A stretch of DNA of 64,000 nt from Bog-950 sp964493695 (GTDB lineage: Bacteria; Bacteroidota; Bacteroidia; Chitinophagales; LD1): NCBI GenBank assembly GCA_964493695.1, contig CAZBPG010000001.1, positions 121,159-185,158 on the forward strand, in the 5' to 3' direction. The position numbers were made by a program, and so were the translations under genes. This document shows positions 26,458-34,959 of the stretch, piece after piece (the first letter of the stretch is position 1; each line of letters starts with the position of its first letter). The notes beneath the pieces were generated by a model, which searched no databases, was not told the origin of the DNA, and saw only the letters and a list, made by a program, of their open reading frames with translations.

Positions 26458-27306
26458 TCAGAAACCACTCTCCAGCCCGCTCACCCACTTCGCATACGCA
26501 TCACCGGCAGTTAAATCGAATTTGCTTTTTACAGCATCGCTGAAGGCGAGCAGTTCACCGGTGCTTTGTTTGCACCAAACCCGGCAGGCAAGTTCTGTAT
26601 CGGGAGAAATAAAACCAGCATAGTGCCGGCTTACGAGTGCCATTACCGCACCGGTGGCAAGTTGGGTTTTGTAAGTACCGGCTTTGTCAAAAATTTCGTG
26701 CAGGCTTGTTTCGGTGCAGCCGCCTACATAGGCAATGGCAATGCCGAGGCCCCGCCATAAATCTGTTCTTCTTTCCACCGGAAATTTTTCAAGCGCATGT
26801 TTAGCAGCAGCTATATCTCCGTTATTGGTATACCATAAACTTCTGCCCAGGCCCTGGTCGTAAGCACCGGTGGCGGTTGTATCCTTCCATTCGGGTGACT
26901 GTTGGTTCAAAACACTTTTTCTTCTGTGGAAAGTGCCCTCATAGTAACCGTAGCCATCACACACGCGGTAGCGCATCAGCGGTTCAAGTGCCGGTAAAAA
27001 AACCGGAACATCTTTTTGCTCCTGCGCCAGTGCCCAGCCCAGCCCCACATGAATCTGTGTGTTGTGCAAACCGTTCTGCGCCTGTAAAAAAGCAAGCCAG
27101 CTTACTAAGCTGTCACCGGCTTTCAGGTCGTTAAGCGCGAGGCTGAACGCAGCGGCTTCGTAAGCAATAGAGCGGAACTCCGGTTCGTAGTTGCCGCACA
27201 GCAGCAACAGTTCGTTGTGCGTTTCGGTTTCGGGCACCGCCTCCTGCACCCCGAGGAAAATCGTTTGAATGATTTCCATTTTTTGTGCAGGGGTTTTTAG
27301 TAGCAT
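26458..27306 (-). CDS. DUF1702 family protein
   Basis: 282 residues, no signal peptide or membrane segment. Internal motifs CDGYGYYEGTFHRRKS, DQGLGRSLWYTNNGD and WRGLGIAIAYVGG match the repeated Gly-rich pattern of DUF1702 proteins, a family known chiefly from enediyne gene clusters but without an assigned reaction. Here it is the last minus-strand gene beside a halogenase-like flavoprotein and darA, so it most likely belongs to the dialkylresorcinol-type cluster. A dispersed palindrome (27326-27388) separates it from the flavoprotein gene, which could allow separate transcription. Start ATG 27306; MEIIQT at 27279 is an alternative. Confidence 0.65.
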   Translation of the reverse strand: MLLKTPAQKMEIIQTIFLGVQEAVPETETHNELLLLCGNYEPEFRSIAYEAAAFSLALNDLKAGDSLVSWLAFLQAQNGLHNTQIHVGLGWALAQEQKDVPVFLPALEPLMRYRVCDGYGYYEGTFHRRKSVLNQQSPEWKDTTATGAYDQGLGRSLWYTNNGDIAAAKHALEKFPVERRTDLWRGLGIAIAYVGGCTETSLHEIFDKAGTYKTQLATGAVMALVSRHYAGFISPDTELACRVWCKQSTGELLAFSDAVKSKFDLTAGDAYAKWVSGLESGF

Positions 27307-27325
27307 ACAACAAAGTTAGAAGAGT

Positions 27326-27388
27326 ATGTCATCCTGAGCGAAGTCGAAGGATAAAACAAAAGCGCTTCGACTCCGCTCAGCGTGACAT
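27326..27388. repeat. Dispersed palindromic element, copy 1
   Basis: 63-bp inverted repeat whose right arm contains CTTCGACTCCGCTCAGCGTG, preceded by the near-complement ATGTC...CCTGAGCGAAGTCGAAG. Same element as 51945-52008 and the half copy at 47023-47046. Confidence 0.85.
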
Positions 27389-27398
27389 GGTTTGAGGG

Positions 27399-29075
27399 TT
27401 ATGCCGGCTGTTCCTGTCCGTAAAACCAAAGCACATCCACATCCTTCATAATTTTTTCATCGCGCGGAACGTTCAGTGTTTCGCTTTGTTCCGGTACCGG
27501 GTTTTCCAAATCCATGGTGTAAGGATTCACCGCCATGTCCAGCGAGGTGCCCTTGGCGTAGTTGCTCACCCTGCGGAAAATTTCAGCCGCTACTTTTTCG
27601 AGTATGGCAATGTTTTCCCCCACTTTGTCCAGCAGTTTATCGCCATGCTGTTGGGTGATGTTGGTTTGAAAATCGAGCATGTAGCTCAGGTCAATAGGGT
27701 CTACAAATTTGCGTTCAAAAATTTCGGTGTCGTACGGCTGCCAGTCCATAAACAGTTTCTGCATCTGGTTATGCAGCCTGCGGAATTTATGGCCCAGCGC
27801 GTTTTCGTTGCCGAACAGATTTTTAAGCATCCGCAAATCGGTAAAGGCATTGTTGGTGAAAAGCAAAGCCGGTACTGCCCAATAGATAGCCCAGTCCCAC
27901 AAAATTTTTGTGCTCATCACCTGCGCGTTGCCCATCAGCAGATATTTGTTCTGATAAATCGGAATCCAGCTTTCTACCAAGCCGAGATGCGTTTGTTCGT
28001 AAATCTCTGCACGGAACTGCACATCTTCTCCGCCCAGTTCGCGCAGAATCAAATCGCTCAGCCAGGTGTTGTTCATGGCAATAAAATCGCTCCCCGGTGA
28101 ATAGAACGGGTCGAGAAAGGCTCCAGCTTCACCGGTTACCCCCCATCGCATACTTCCATCGTACAGGCGACCTGTGTGGTGTGCAAAGTGTTTCAGTATT
28201 TTGAAATCCATTTTGTTCGGGGTCTCCGGTTCCAGCATTTTGTAACACAGCGGCTCATTTACCTTCAGCCACTCCAGCGATTTTTCGTAGGTATCGTAAG
28301 TGTCAAAAGGGTGCACTGCCGGGTCGGCCACTATACCTATGCTGGTGTTTTTTGTTCCCAAAGGAATAACCCAAACCCAGTATCCTTTATCCAAAAAGTG
28401 AACGGTGCTGAGATAGCGCAGTTTTACTTGGGGATAATTTTTCCATTCTTCGCTCTGGCTCCAGTCGGTAATATCAATTACACCTTTCAGTCTCCACCAC
28501 ACTGCATTTACAGCGTGATCCATTGGTTTCTGGAAACCGAATTTGCGTTTCAGAAAACTGTGGCGGCTTGTAGCATCGGCCACCCAGCGGCAGGTAGCTT
28601 TTACTTCTTCGCCATGCAGCGTGTAGGTAACGGTGCTCAAATCTTTGCCGAACTCCACATCTTTCACCATGGCATCCAATAAAAATTCGGTGCCGTGTTC
28701 CTGCGTTTTTATAGCCAGATAGTTTTCGAAGGTTCCTCTGTCTAACTGGTGGCTTGGTGTGTAAAGCCATTTGCGCGGGCCCAGTTCCACGTGCGACTCA
28801 ATTACTTCTTTGGTATGCGAAGGGAAGAAAAACCGCAGGCCGTATTTCGGCAACTCGTGCTTTTCGAGATAGTCTTTTACCCCAATCACCTCGCGGTAAT
28901 AGTAACTCGCCAGTTCCACGGTTGACTCGCCCACTTTGTGTGCCGATTTGGGCGCATCGCTTTTTCTTCTTTCCAGCACCAGAATTTTAATGTCCGGTCT
29001 TTTTCTCTTTAGCTGAATAGAAAGTGTAAGACCAGCTAATCCGCCACCGAGAATAACTACATCATAATGTTTCAT
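27399..29075 (-). CDS. FAD-dependent halogenase-type oxidoreductase
   Basis: 558 residues. The N-terminal Rossmann motif GGGLAGLTLSIQL (10-22) binds FAD; AHKVGESTVE (45-54) and LPKYGLRFFF (75-84) match the halogenase pattern, with Lys77 at the position of the lysine that forms the chloramine or directs hypochlorous acid. GYWVWVIPLG (231-240) fits the WxWxIP motif that separates flavin halogenases from monooxygenases, and ATSRHSFLKRKFG and DPFYSPGSDF follow. The C-terminal 180 residues are less typical. It could be a true halogenase or one of the related flavoproteins that only oxidise. It is encoded with darA in the cluster, so the ring or chain of the resorcinol product is the likely substrate. 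Confidence 0.75.
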   Translation of the reverse strand: MKHYDVVILGGGLAGLTLSIQLKRKRPDIKILVLERRKSDAPKSAHKVGESTVELASYYYREVIGVKDYLEKHELPKYGLRFFFPSHTKEVIESHVELGPRKWLYTPSHQLDRGTFENYLAIKTQEHGTEFLLDAMVKDVEFGKDLSTVTYTLHGEEVKATCRWVADATSRHSFLKRKFGFQKPMDHAVNAVWWRLKGVIDITDWSQSEEWKNYPQVKLRYLSTVHFLDKGYWVWVIPLGTKNTSIGIVADPAVHPFDTYDTYEKSLEWLKVNEPLCYKMLEPETPNKMDFKILKHFAHHTGRLYDGSMRWGVTGEAGAFLDPFYSPGSDFIAMNNTWLSDLILRELGGEDVQFRAEIYEQTHLGLVESWIPIYQNKYLLMGNAQVMSTKILWDWAIYWAVPALLFTNNAFTDLRMLKNLFGNENALGHKFRRLHNQMQKLFMDWQPYDTEIFERKFVDPIDLSYMLDFQTNITQQHGDKLLDKVGENIAILEKVAAEIFRRVSNYAKGTSLDMAVNPYTMDLENPVPEQSETLNVPRDEKIMKDVDVLWFYGQEQPA

Positions 29076-29101
29076 AGCAGCAATAATTGTTTATAAATAT
29101 T

Positions 29102-29189
29102 ATGGAACGCTGATTTTCATTATCGTCATTAATTGACGGTGATTTTAAAATCATTTTAACCATGATAATAATGATGAAAAGCGTTCTAT
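29102..29189. repeat. Nested inverted repeat between darA and the flavoprotein gene
   Basis: Two imperfect 22-nt arms (29102-29123 and 29168-29189), matching at most positions, enclose two shorter palindromes: CGTCA/TGACG around TTAAT, and GATTTTAAAATC. The right arm overlaps the darA stop. It could be an mRNA processing hairpin, an attenuator or a MITE-like remnant; no target-site duplication is evident. Confidence 0.6.
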
Positions 29190-30088
29190 TGCTTTAATCC
29201 TTGATAATAAAGTTTCTTCTCCCGAATTTTCTTTCCGAAAAACGGCCTGAAAAACAGGGCATTTATCGTCAGCACCACCGGTGCCACAATAAACAGAGCA
29301 AATAACAGGTAATACTTGAACACCGTCAACCATGCCGCGCGGTTCTTCCGCTTAATGATGATGTTTGCCCAGATAGAAAACAAGCGTGGTGCGCGCTCTT
29401 CAATAAACATCAAATCCGGTATTACCTCCACCGCATTTTGATTCACTAACTGTTGCTGTAATCCGTCAAAATTTCCTATCTGCAAAAACTCCAAAACCGT
29501 TTTGCCGAAAATTTTGGTGTTGGCCACCTCTTCCTCCTGAATTCCGGGCTTGGGGAAAACGCCCAAATACCGCTCTTTCTTACCAGTGAGCATCCAGAAA
29601 AGGATGGTAATAACACTTACGAGGTTGGCACTTCTATCAACCAAGGCAATGTTTCCAACAAGCTTTGCGCCTGCTTCTTTCAGAATTCTTTTCAGTTTTT
29701 CCTGCGAGCTGATCCACATGTTGCGCGCGCCAATCAAAGTGACCACCGGAGTATCTTTCAATATCTTCTTTACTTCAGCAGCCGCTAAAATAGAGTTGGC
29801 CGGAATGCTCAGGGATAGATACCAGGGCTGATAAGCAACCACTATTAAATCGTATTTCGGTTCCTTAAACTCCATCTTTTCCATGGGTGATGGAATAGCC
29901 AAAACACTCTCGGGCATAGCATCAAAAAAACGTTTGGTGGTCCAGGGAAACTCAAAATCGTTTTTGGGTTTTGCGCGGATAACTTCAACGGAAACTCCAG
30001 CTTCTTTAAACGGAGCGATGAACGAATTCACCACTTCAGTCAGCTGACCTGTTTGCGTGTAATACAAAACCAATACCTTTTTATCCAT
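29186..30088 (-). CDS. darA: Dialkylresorcinol condensing/aromatising enzyme, DarA-like flavodoxin-fold protein
   Basis: About 300 residues. N-terminal flavodoxin-like domain MDKKVLVLYYTQTGQLTEVV (FMN phosphate loop TQTGQ near residues 11-15), YDLIVVAYQPWYLSLSIPANSIL and VVTLIGARNMW; the C-terminus has two membrane segments (LVSVITILFWML and the final YYLLFALFIVAPVVLTINALFF). In the DarABC pathway DarA works with ketosynthase DarB to turn two condensed beta-ketoacyl chains into a dialkylresorcinol, with an oxidation/aromatisation. ATG 30088 is chosen because the flavodoxin fold begins there; a frame to 30124 adds non-family residues. Divergent from darB. Confidence 0.82.
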   Translation of the reverse strand: MDKKVLVLYYTQTGQLTEVVNSFIAPFKEAGVSVEVIRAKPKNDFEFPWTTKRFFDAMPESVLAIPSPMEKMEFKEPKYDLIVVAYQPWYLSLSIPANSILAAAEVKKILKDTPVVTLIGARNMWISSQEKLKRILKEAGAKLVGNIALVDRSANLVSVITILFWMLTGKKERYLGVFPKPGIQEEEVANTKIFGKTVLEFLQIGNFDGLQQQLVNQNAVEVIPDLMFIEERAPRLFSIWANIIIKRKNRAAWLTVFKYYLLFALFIVAPVVLTINALFFRPFFGKKIREKKLYYQGLKQ

Positions 30089-30240
30089 AAATAGTTGCAA
30101 ATTCAAAACAAAAGAAGCCTCCATTTGTTTTGACCTTTATGTATCAAAGTAAAAGACGAAAATATTAATTGTACTTGTTTGTGAGGTTCTTTTTGTTTCG
30201 GTGCACTAGTAAATAATAAAGAAGTTTTTTCTAAAATTGT

Positions 30241-30267
30241 TTTGTGCCGTAGAATTATATATGTTAG
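30241..30267 (+). promoter_or_regulatory. Possible darB promoter
   Basis: TTTG (30241-30244) and TATGTTAG (30260-30267, 7 of 8 to TAnnTTTG) lie 50 nt before the darB start. The spacing of 15 nt is shorter than the usual 19-21, so support is weak. The 228-nt region between darA and darB must hold divergent promoters. Confidence 0.25.
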
Positions 30268-30316
30268 TTCGCGCCTCCGAAAAAAACAAATGCTTTAGAA
30301 ACCTAAGAGTTCATCA

Positions 30317-31459
30317 TTGAAAGAAGTATATATAAACCGTGCGGCTCATTTTTTTCCTAACAATCCCGTTTCCAACGAGGAGATAGAAAGCTATTTAGGT
30401 TTGGTAAACGGTAACCCTTCACGTTCCCGTCATATTGTACTCAGAAACAATGGTATTAAGCGCAGGTTCTACGCCCTTGAAAAGGGAGGGAAACCAACGC
30501 ACACCAACGCGCAGATGGTTTCGTTGGCCGTGCGGGACCTTTTTAAAAACAATCCCGAAGAGTTAAAAACGATACAGTTACTCGCCTGCGGCACCGCTTC
30601 GCCCGATCAAATAATGCCTTCGCATGGCGTAATGGTTCACGGCTGGTTGCCGGAGTTAGGGGCTATTGAGGTGTTAACACCATCCGGCAATTGTTGTGCG
30701 GGTTTGCATGCGCTTAAGTATGCCTATCTTTCAATTAAGTCAGGAGAAGTACAAAAGGCGATAGCTACCGGTTCAGAAAGGACTTCGAAACTCATGTGCG
30801 CTTCTACGTTTGAGGAAGAAGCAAAAAAATTAACGGAGTTGGAAGACAATCCCACCCTTGCTTTCGAAAAAGATTTTTTGCGCTGGATGCTCAGCGATGG
30901 AGCCGGTGCCTTTTTGGTTTCTGATAAAAAAAATGAAATCGGTGTTTCTCTGCGCATCGAATGGATGGAAAGTTTATCGTATGCCCATTTGGTGGAAACC
31001 TGCATGTATCAGGGCGGTGTGAAACTGCCTGATGGTTCGTTAAAAGGCTATATGGATTTTACTCCAGAAGAAATTGCCGGCAAATCTATTTTGGCCATGA
31101 AACAGGATGTGCGCCTGCTCGATGAATATATCATTGACCTAGGCTATCAGACATTAAAAGGAATTATTGATAAACACAAGTTGAGTACTGCTGAAATCGA
31201 TTTTTTTCTCCCTCATATTTCAAGTGAATTTTTCAGAAAAAAAATTGCGGCAAAGCTGGAAGAGATGCAAATTGGAATTCCGCCAGAAAAGTGGTTCGGC
31301 AACTTAACCGAAGTGGGAAATGTGGGAGCCGCTTCTATTTATTCAATGATTGATGAGCTATTGAGCAAAAACAAATTACAAAAGGACCAAAAACTTTTAT
31401 TGATGGTTCCTGAAAGCGCACGCTTCGCTTATGTATATGCTTACCTAACCGTTTGCTGA
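30317..31459 (+). CDS. darB: DarB-like ketoacyl-ACP synthase III
   Basis: 380 residues, KAS III-like thiolase fold. DarB condenses two acyl intermediates to start resorcinol ring formation. The catalytic Cys lies in TPSGNCCAGLHAL (Cys126 or 127), the His in FFLPHISSEFF (about 297) and the Asn in LTEVGNVGAASIYS (about 335), so the Cys-His-Asn triad is intact. The start appears to be TTG 30317 (L/M-KEVYINRAAHFFP); no ATG gives a full N-terminus. It opens the plus-strand half of the cluster; the next gene follows after 4 nt. Confidence 0.88.
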   Translation: MKEVYINRAAHFFPNNPVSNEEIESYLGLVNGNPSRSRHIVLRNNGIKRRFYALEKGGKPTHTNAQMVSLAVRDLFKNNPEELKTIQLLACGTASPDQIMPSHGVMVHGWLPELGAIEVLTPSGNCCAGLHALKYAYLSIKSGEVQKAIATGSERTSKLMCASTFEEEAKKLTELEDNPTLAFEKDFLRWMLSDGAGAFLVSDKKNEIGVSLRIEWMESLSYAHLVETCMYQGGVKLPDGSLKGYMDFTPEEIAGKSILAMKQDVRLLDEYIIDLGYQTLKGIIDKHKLSTAEIDFFLPHISSEFFRKKIAAKLEEMQIGIPPEKWFGNLTEVGNVGAASIYSMIDELLSKNKLQKDQKLLLMVPESARFAYVYAYLTVC

Positions 31460-31463
31460 TTTT

Positions 31464-31871
31464 ATGAAGAAGGACGAGATACCTCAAGACCCGAGTCCGC
31501 TTGATAAGTTTACCAAAGAAGTTTGTTACGCGGTGGATGAAAAAGGAGAATATACCACTGGTTTAAGCCGCGGCTGGCAGGTAAAGGCTGATGCGCTCGG
31601 AATCACTTGGAAAGAAGCGGAGGCAAGAACCGGAAATGCTCGCGAGAAAGTAAAGAATGGGGAAGCAAGCCCCATTTTGTTTTTCATGGAACTGAATATG
31701 ATGGACTTGTCGATTGTTGCGGCTTACACTGGTTTTTGGCAATGGACCATCAAGCGGCATTTGAAGCCTGCTGTTTTTAAAAAACTTTCAGAAAAGAAGT
31801 TAAAGAAGTACGCAGAGCTGTTTGATGTAACGGTGGAGGAACTAAAAAGTGCAAAGCCTAATGCAGCTTGA
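31464..31871 (+). CDS. Cluster-associated small protein with HTH-like C-terminus
   Basis: 135 residues, soluble, no signal peptide. I do not recognise a named family. The second half, MDLSIVAAYTGFWQWTIKRHL followed by KKLSEKKLKKYAELFDVTVEELKSA, has the helix spacing of an XRE-type helix-turn-helix, though the recognition helix is atypical. Position between darB and the BtrH-type gene, overlapping the latter by 11 nt, argues that it works in the same pathway, either as a regulator or as a helper. No catalytic residues can be named. Confidence 0.7.
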   Translation: MKKDEIPQDPSPLDKFTKEVCYAVDEKGEYTTGLSRGWQVKADALGITWKEAEARTGNAREKVKNGEASPILFFMELNMMDLSIVAAYTGFWQWTIKRHLKPAVFKKLSEKKLKKYAELFDVTVEELKSAKPNAA

Positions 31872-32874
31872 CTTCCAACACATTCAGGCAGCCCATTGCG
31901 AAAACGGAGTTACTGCCAATTTGCTGAAGCATTCCGGCATACACCAAATAACCGAACCGTTGGCGTTCGGTATCGGTGCAGGAATTTTTTACATCCATAT
32001 TCCGTTCCTGAAAATTAGCGGAGGTCCGGCTATTTCTTTCCGCACTATGCCGGGACAAATTTTTGCCCGCACCTGCAGGGCTTTAGATGTAGCAGTAGAA
32101 AGAAAAACATTCAGCTCGAAAGAAAAGGCACAACGGTTTTTAGATGAGTGCCTGGCAAAAGGCCAACCGGCAGGTTGCCAGGTAGGTGTTTATCACCTCA
32201 CTTATTTTCCTAAAGAATTTCGCTTTCATTTCAATGCCCACAATCTGGTTGTTTACGGAAAAGAAAACGATACTTATCTGGTAAGTGATCCGGTAATGGA
32301 AACGGTGACGACAATTTCCGCTCATGATTTAGAGCGTGTGCGTTTTGCCAAAGGCGCACTTGCACCTAACGGACAAATTTATTTCCCAAAGGAAGGCAAA
32401 GCTATTTCTGAAGAACGTATTAAACGCGCTATCATCAAGGGCATTAAACATGCTTCTTGGTTTATGACAGAAACACCGGTTCCCATTCTTGGCGTTGCCG
32501 GTATTCGCTTTACAGCAGGCAGAATAAAAACATGGCGCGAAAGTTTAGGGGCGCGGAGGGGTGGTTTGTACCTTGCACAACTCGTGCGAATGGGCGAGGA
32601 AATAGGTACCGGTGGTGCGGGGTTCCGGTTTGTGTATGCCGCTTTTCTACAACAGGCACACGCTTTTGTGAAGAAGGATGAACTGCTGGATATTTCAAAA
32701 CAGTTTACGGCAATTGGAGATTTATGGCGGGCATCTTCTGTTCAGGCATCGGGCATTTACAAGGGCAGAATGACCAGCCAGCAGGATTTTAATGTAATGG
32801 GTGATATGTTACTTAATATTGCCGAAAAGGAAAAATCCGCTTTTAAAGCCTTGCAGAAAATTAAGTGGAAGTAA
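31861..32874 (+). CDS. BtrH N-terminal / DUF4872 protein, putative ACP-dependent acyltransferase
   Basis: 337 residues from ATG 31861. The N-terminal half has the papain-like BtrH_N pattern: AAHCENGVTANLLKHSG with Cys13, EPLAFGIGAGIFYIHIPFL, and later FNAHNLVVYGKENDTYLVSDP supplying His and Asp. BtrH in butirosin synthesis moves an acyl chain from an ACP to an aminoglycoside amine. The second half fits DUF4872. With an ACP encoded three genes downstream, the likely job is to transfer the finished or intermediate acyl chain from ACP to an acceptor. The acceptor is unknown. Its stop overlaps the ABC gene (TAATG). Confidence 0.75.
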   Translation: MQLDFQHIQAAHCENGVTANLLKHSGIHQITEPLAFGIGAGIFYIHIPFLKISGGPAISFRTMPGQIFARTCRALDVAVERKTFSSKEKAQRFLDECLAKGQPAGCQVGVYHLTYFPKEFRFHFNAHNLVVYGKENDTYLVSDPVMETVTTISAHDLERVRFAKGALAPNGQIYFPKEGKAISEERIKRAIIKGIKHASWFMTETPVPILGVAGIRFTAGRIKTWRESLGARRGGLYLAQLVRMGEEIGTGGAGFRFVYAAFLQQAHAFVKKDELLDISKQFTAIGDLWRASSVQASGIYKGRMTSQQDFNVMGDMLLNIAEKEKSAFKALQKIKWK

Positions 32875-33617
32875 TGGAAGCCGCCATTCAAATTCAAAAG
32901 CTGAATTTTCAATATGCCGAAAACTCGGGAGTAGTTTTCAAAGATTTTAATTTGAATATTGCTGCGGGAGAAAGATTCGGATTGCTCGGACCCAACGGTG
33001 CCGGCAAAACCACTTTAATGAACTTGATGACCGGTGTGCTACTACCAACAAACGGCAGCATACTACTTCTAGGCAAAAACATTGAGGGTGGCAAAGAAGT
33101 TAAAAAAATGTTCGGATTTGTTCCTCAGCATCACTCTTTCTACCAAGAGTTATCTCCGGCAGAGAACTTGGAGTTTTTCGGAGCATGGGCTGGATTAAAT
33201 CGAAAAGAAACAAAAGAACGGACAAAAGAACTGCTCGCTGTTCTTGGCTTAAGTAATGCGGCATTCAAACCGGTTTCAAAATTTTCAGGTGGAATGAAGA
33301 ACCGGGTGAACCTCGCAATCGGTGTTATTCACCGTCCGAAGATTTTGTTTTTGGATGAACCCACCACCGGTGTGGATGTGCAAACTCGTCACGCTATTAT
33401 CAATTATTTGAAAGAGCTGAACTCTACCGGCACCACACTTATCTATACTTCGCACCACTTAACCGAAGCCGAATCGCTTTGTACCAAAGTGGCCCTGATT
33501 GATGAAGGGAAAATTATTGCACAAAATGATTTACAAACTCTTTTACAGGAACACAAACAGGACGGACTGGAGGGTTTGTTCTTAAACTTAACCGGAAGGT
33601 CATATCGCGATTCATAA
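32874..33617 (+). CDS. ABC transporter ATP-binding protein
   Basis: 247 residues from ATG 32874, overlapping the upstream stop. Walker A GPNGAGKTT (about 40-48), Q-loop VPQHHSF, signature FSGGMKNR (about 138), Walker B ILFLDEPTTG, and the switch His in YTSHHLTEAE. The architecture is that of drug/lipid/polysaccharide exporters (CcmA/NatA-like). Together with the permease encoded immediately downstream it should export or place in the membrane the product of this cluster. Confidence 0.92.
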   Translation: MEAAIQIQKLNFQYAENSGVVFKDFNLNIAAGERFGLLGPNGAGKTTLMNLMTGVLLPTNGSILLLGKNIEGGKEVKKMFGFVPQHHSFYQELSPAENLEFFGAWAGLNRKETKERTKELLAVLGLSNAAFKPVSKFSGGMKNRVNLAIGVIHRPKILFLDEPTTGVDVQTRHAIINYLKELNSTGTTLIYTSHHLTEAESLCTKVALIDEGKIIAQNDLQTLLQEHKQDGLEGLFLNLTGRSYRDS

Positions 33618-34903
33618 TGTATAAGCTTTATACCGCCATTCTTAAAGAACTTCGCATAATGCTTCGCGACAAAGCGGCATTGGCGGTGATGTTTCTGATG
33701 CCGGTGTTACTGGTAGTGGTAATTACAAGTATTCAGAACAGCAGTCTGAAGATGGTTAATGATAATACAGTGCCGATGCTCGTATGTAACCGTGACGGGG
33801 GCGAAAGCAGTTTGCAGTTTATAGAGGCAATCCAAAAAATAGGCATATTTGACTTGCGAAAATCAGATTCATCGCTTACCGATAAACAACTCATGGACAG
33901 CATGCATGCCAATGATGCATTGATTGCAGTGGTTGTTCCATCGGGATTTTCATCTGCGCTCAAATCAAAATCGCAAAACATTACCGGTAAAGCACTTTCT
34001 GAATTTGGCTTGCCGGTGAATTCCCTTCAGAATTCAAATACAGTTAACGAAACTCCACCGGTAAGCATGTTTTATAATCCGGTGTTACAGGAATCTTTTC
34101 GTCTTTCTGTAAACGGAGCTTTGAAAAGCGCGCAACAGTTTACCGAGAATCGTGCGGTTTTGCAGGCACTGTATTTATCTATGAGCAATAAAAAACTGCC
34201 AGACTCCCTTGAGCAACAAATCCTCAACAACAAATCAGTTATCAATCAAATTCCAACGGCAAAGGACGGCAGCCGAAAAATTCCAAATGCCACGCAACAC
34301 AACGTGCCGGCCTGGACAATTTTTGCGATGTTTTTTATTGTAGTGTCGCTCAGCACCAACGTGGTAAAAGAAAAAATCAGCGGCAGTTTTATCCGTTTAA
34401 AAACCTTGCCCACGAGTTTTATTTTAAATCTAGCCGCCAAACAAATCACTTACGTTGTGGTAACATTGGCACAGGTGTTGGTTATTTTTTCACTTGGTAT
34501 ATTTCTGTTCCCTCATATTGCCTTACCTCAATTAGTGCTACCCGATAATCTTAGCTTACTTGTTTTAGTTTCTCTTGTTTGTGGTTGGTGTGCGGTAAGT
34601 TACGGAATTCTGATTGGTGTTTATGCAAAGAGCATGGAGCAGACCATCGGCTTTGGTGCTGTTTCTGTGGTTATTCTCGCTGCGATTGGAGGTATAGTGG
34701 TGCCAAGCTTTGCTATGCCAGAGCCGCTGCACTTATTTATGAAACTTTCTCCCCTGCATTGGTGTATGGAGGCATATAATGTTTTGTTTCTTGAAGAAGG
34801 ATACGCAAGCCAGGTTATTTACTCGATGTTGCCCATATTGGCAATTGCAACCTTGATGCAAATAGTGGCTTTAGTAGGATTGAAGAAACAGCGATTGATT
34901 TAA
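33617..34903 (+). CDS. ABC-2 type transporter permease
   Basis: 428 residues. One N-terminal membrane helix (about 22-40, LAVMFLMPVLLVVVITS), an extracytoplasmic domain of roughly 190 residues, then five to six helices from about 232 to 425 (WTIFAMFFIVVSLSTNVV, VLVIFSLGIFLFPHIAL, SLLVLVSLVCGWCAVSYG, GFGAVSVVILAAIGGIVV). This is the YhgE/DrrB-like ABC-2 layout. Overlaps the ATPase gene by one base. It likely exports the cluster's lipidic product. Confidence 0.9.
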   Translation: MYKLYTAILKELRIMLRDKAALAVMFLMPVLLVVVITSIQNSSLKMVNDNTVPMLVCNRDGGESSLQFIEAIQKIGIFDLRKSDSSLTDKQLMDSMHANDALIAVVVPSGFSSALKSKSQNITGKALSEFGLPVNSLQNSNTVNETPPVSMFYNPVLQESFRLSVNGALKSAQQFTENRAVLQALYLSMSNKKLPDSLEQQILNNKSVINQIPTAKDGSRKIPNATQHNVPAWTIFAMFFIVVSLSTNVVKEKISGSFIRLKTLPTSFILNLAAKQITYVVVTLAQVLVIFSLGIFLFPHIALPQLVLPDNLSLLVLVSLVCGWCAVSYGILIGVYAKSMEQTIGFGAVSVVILAAIGGIVVPSFAMPEPLHLFMKLSPLHWCMEAYNVLFLEEGYASQVIYSMLPILAIATLMQIVALVGLKKQRLI

Positions 34904-34959
34904 AAACCGCACATTCTATCCATATCTATACTTACCTGATAATTTAATATTATTGCGGC

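Noticed and set aside
29102..29189. Insertion sequence
   Set aside because: Far too short for a transposase and without a visible target duplication; kept only as an inverted repeat.
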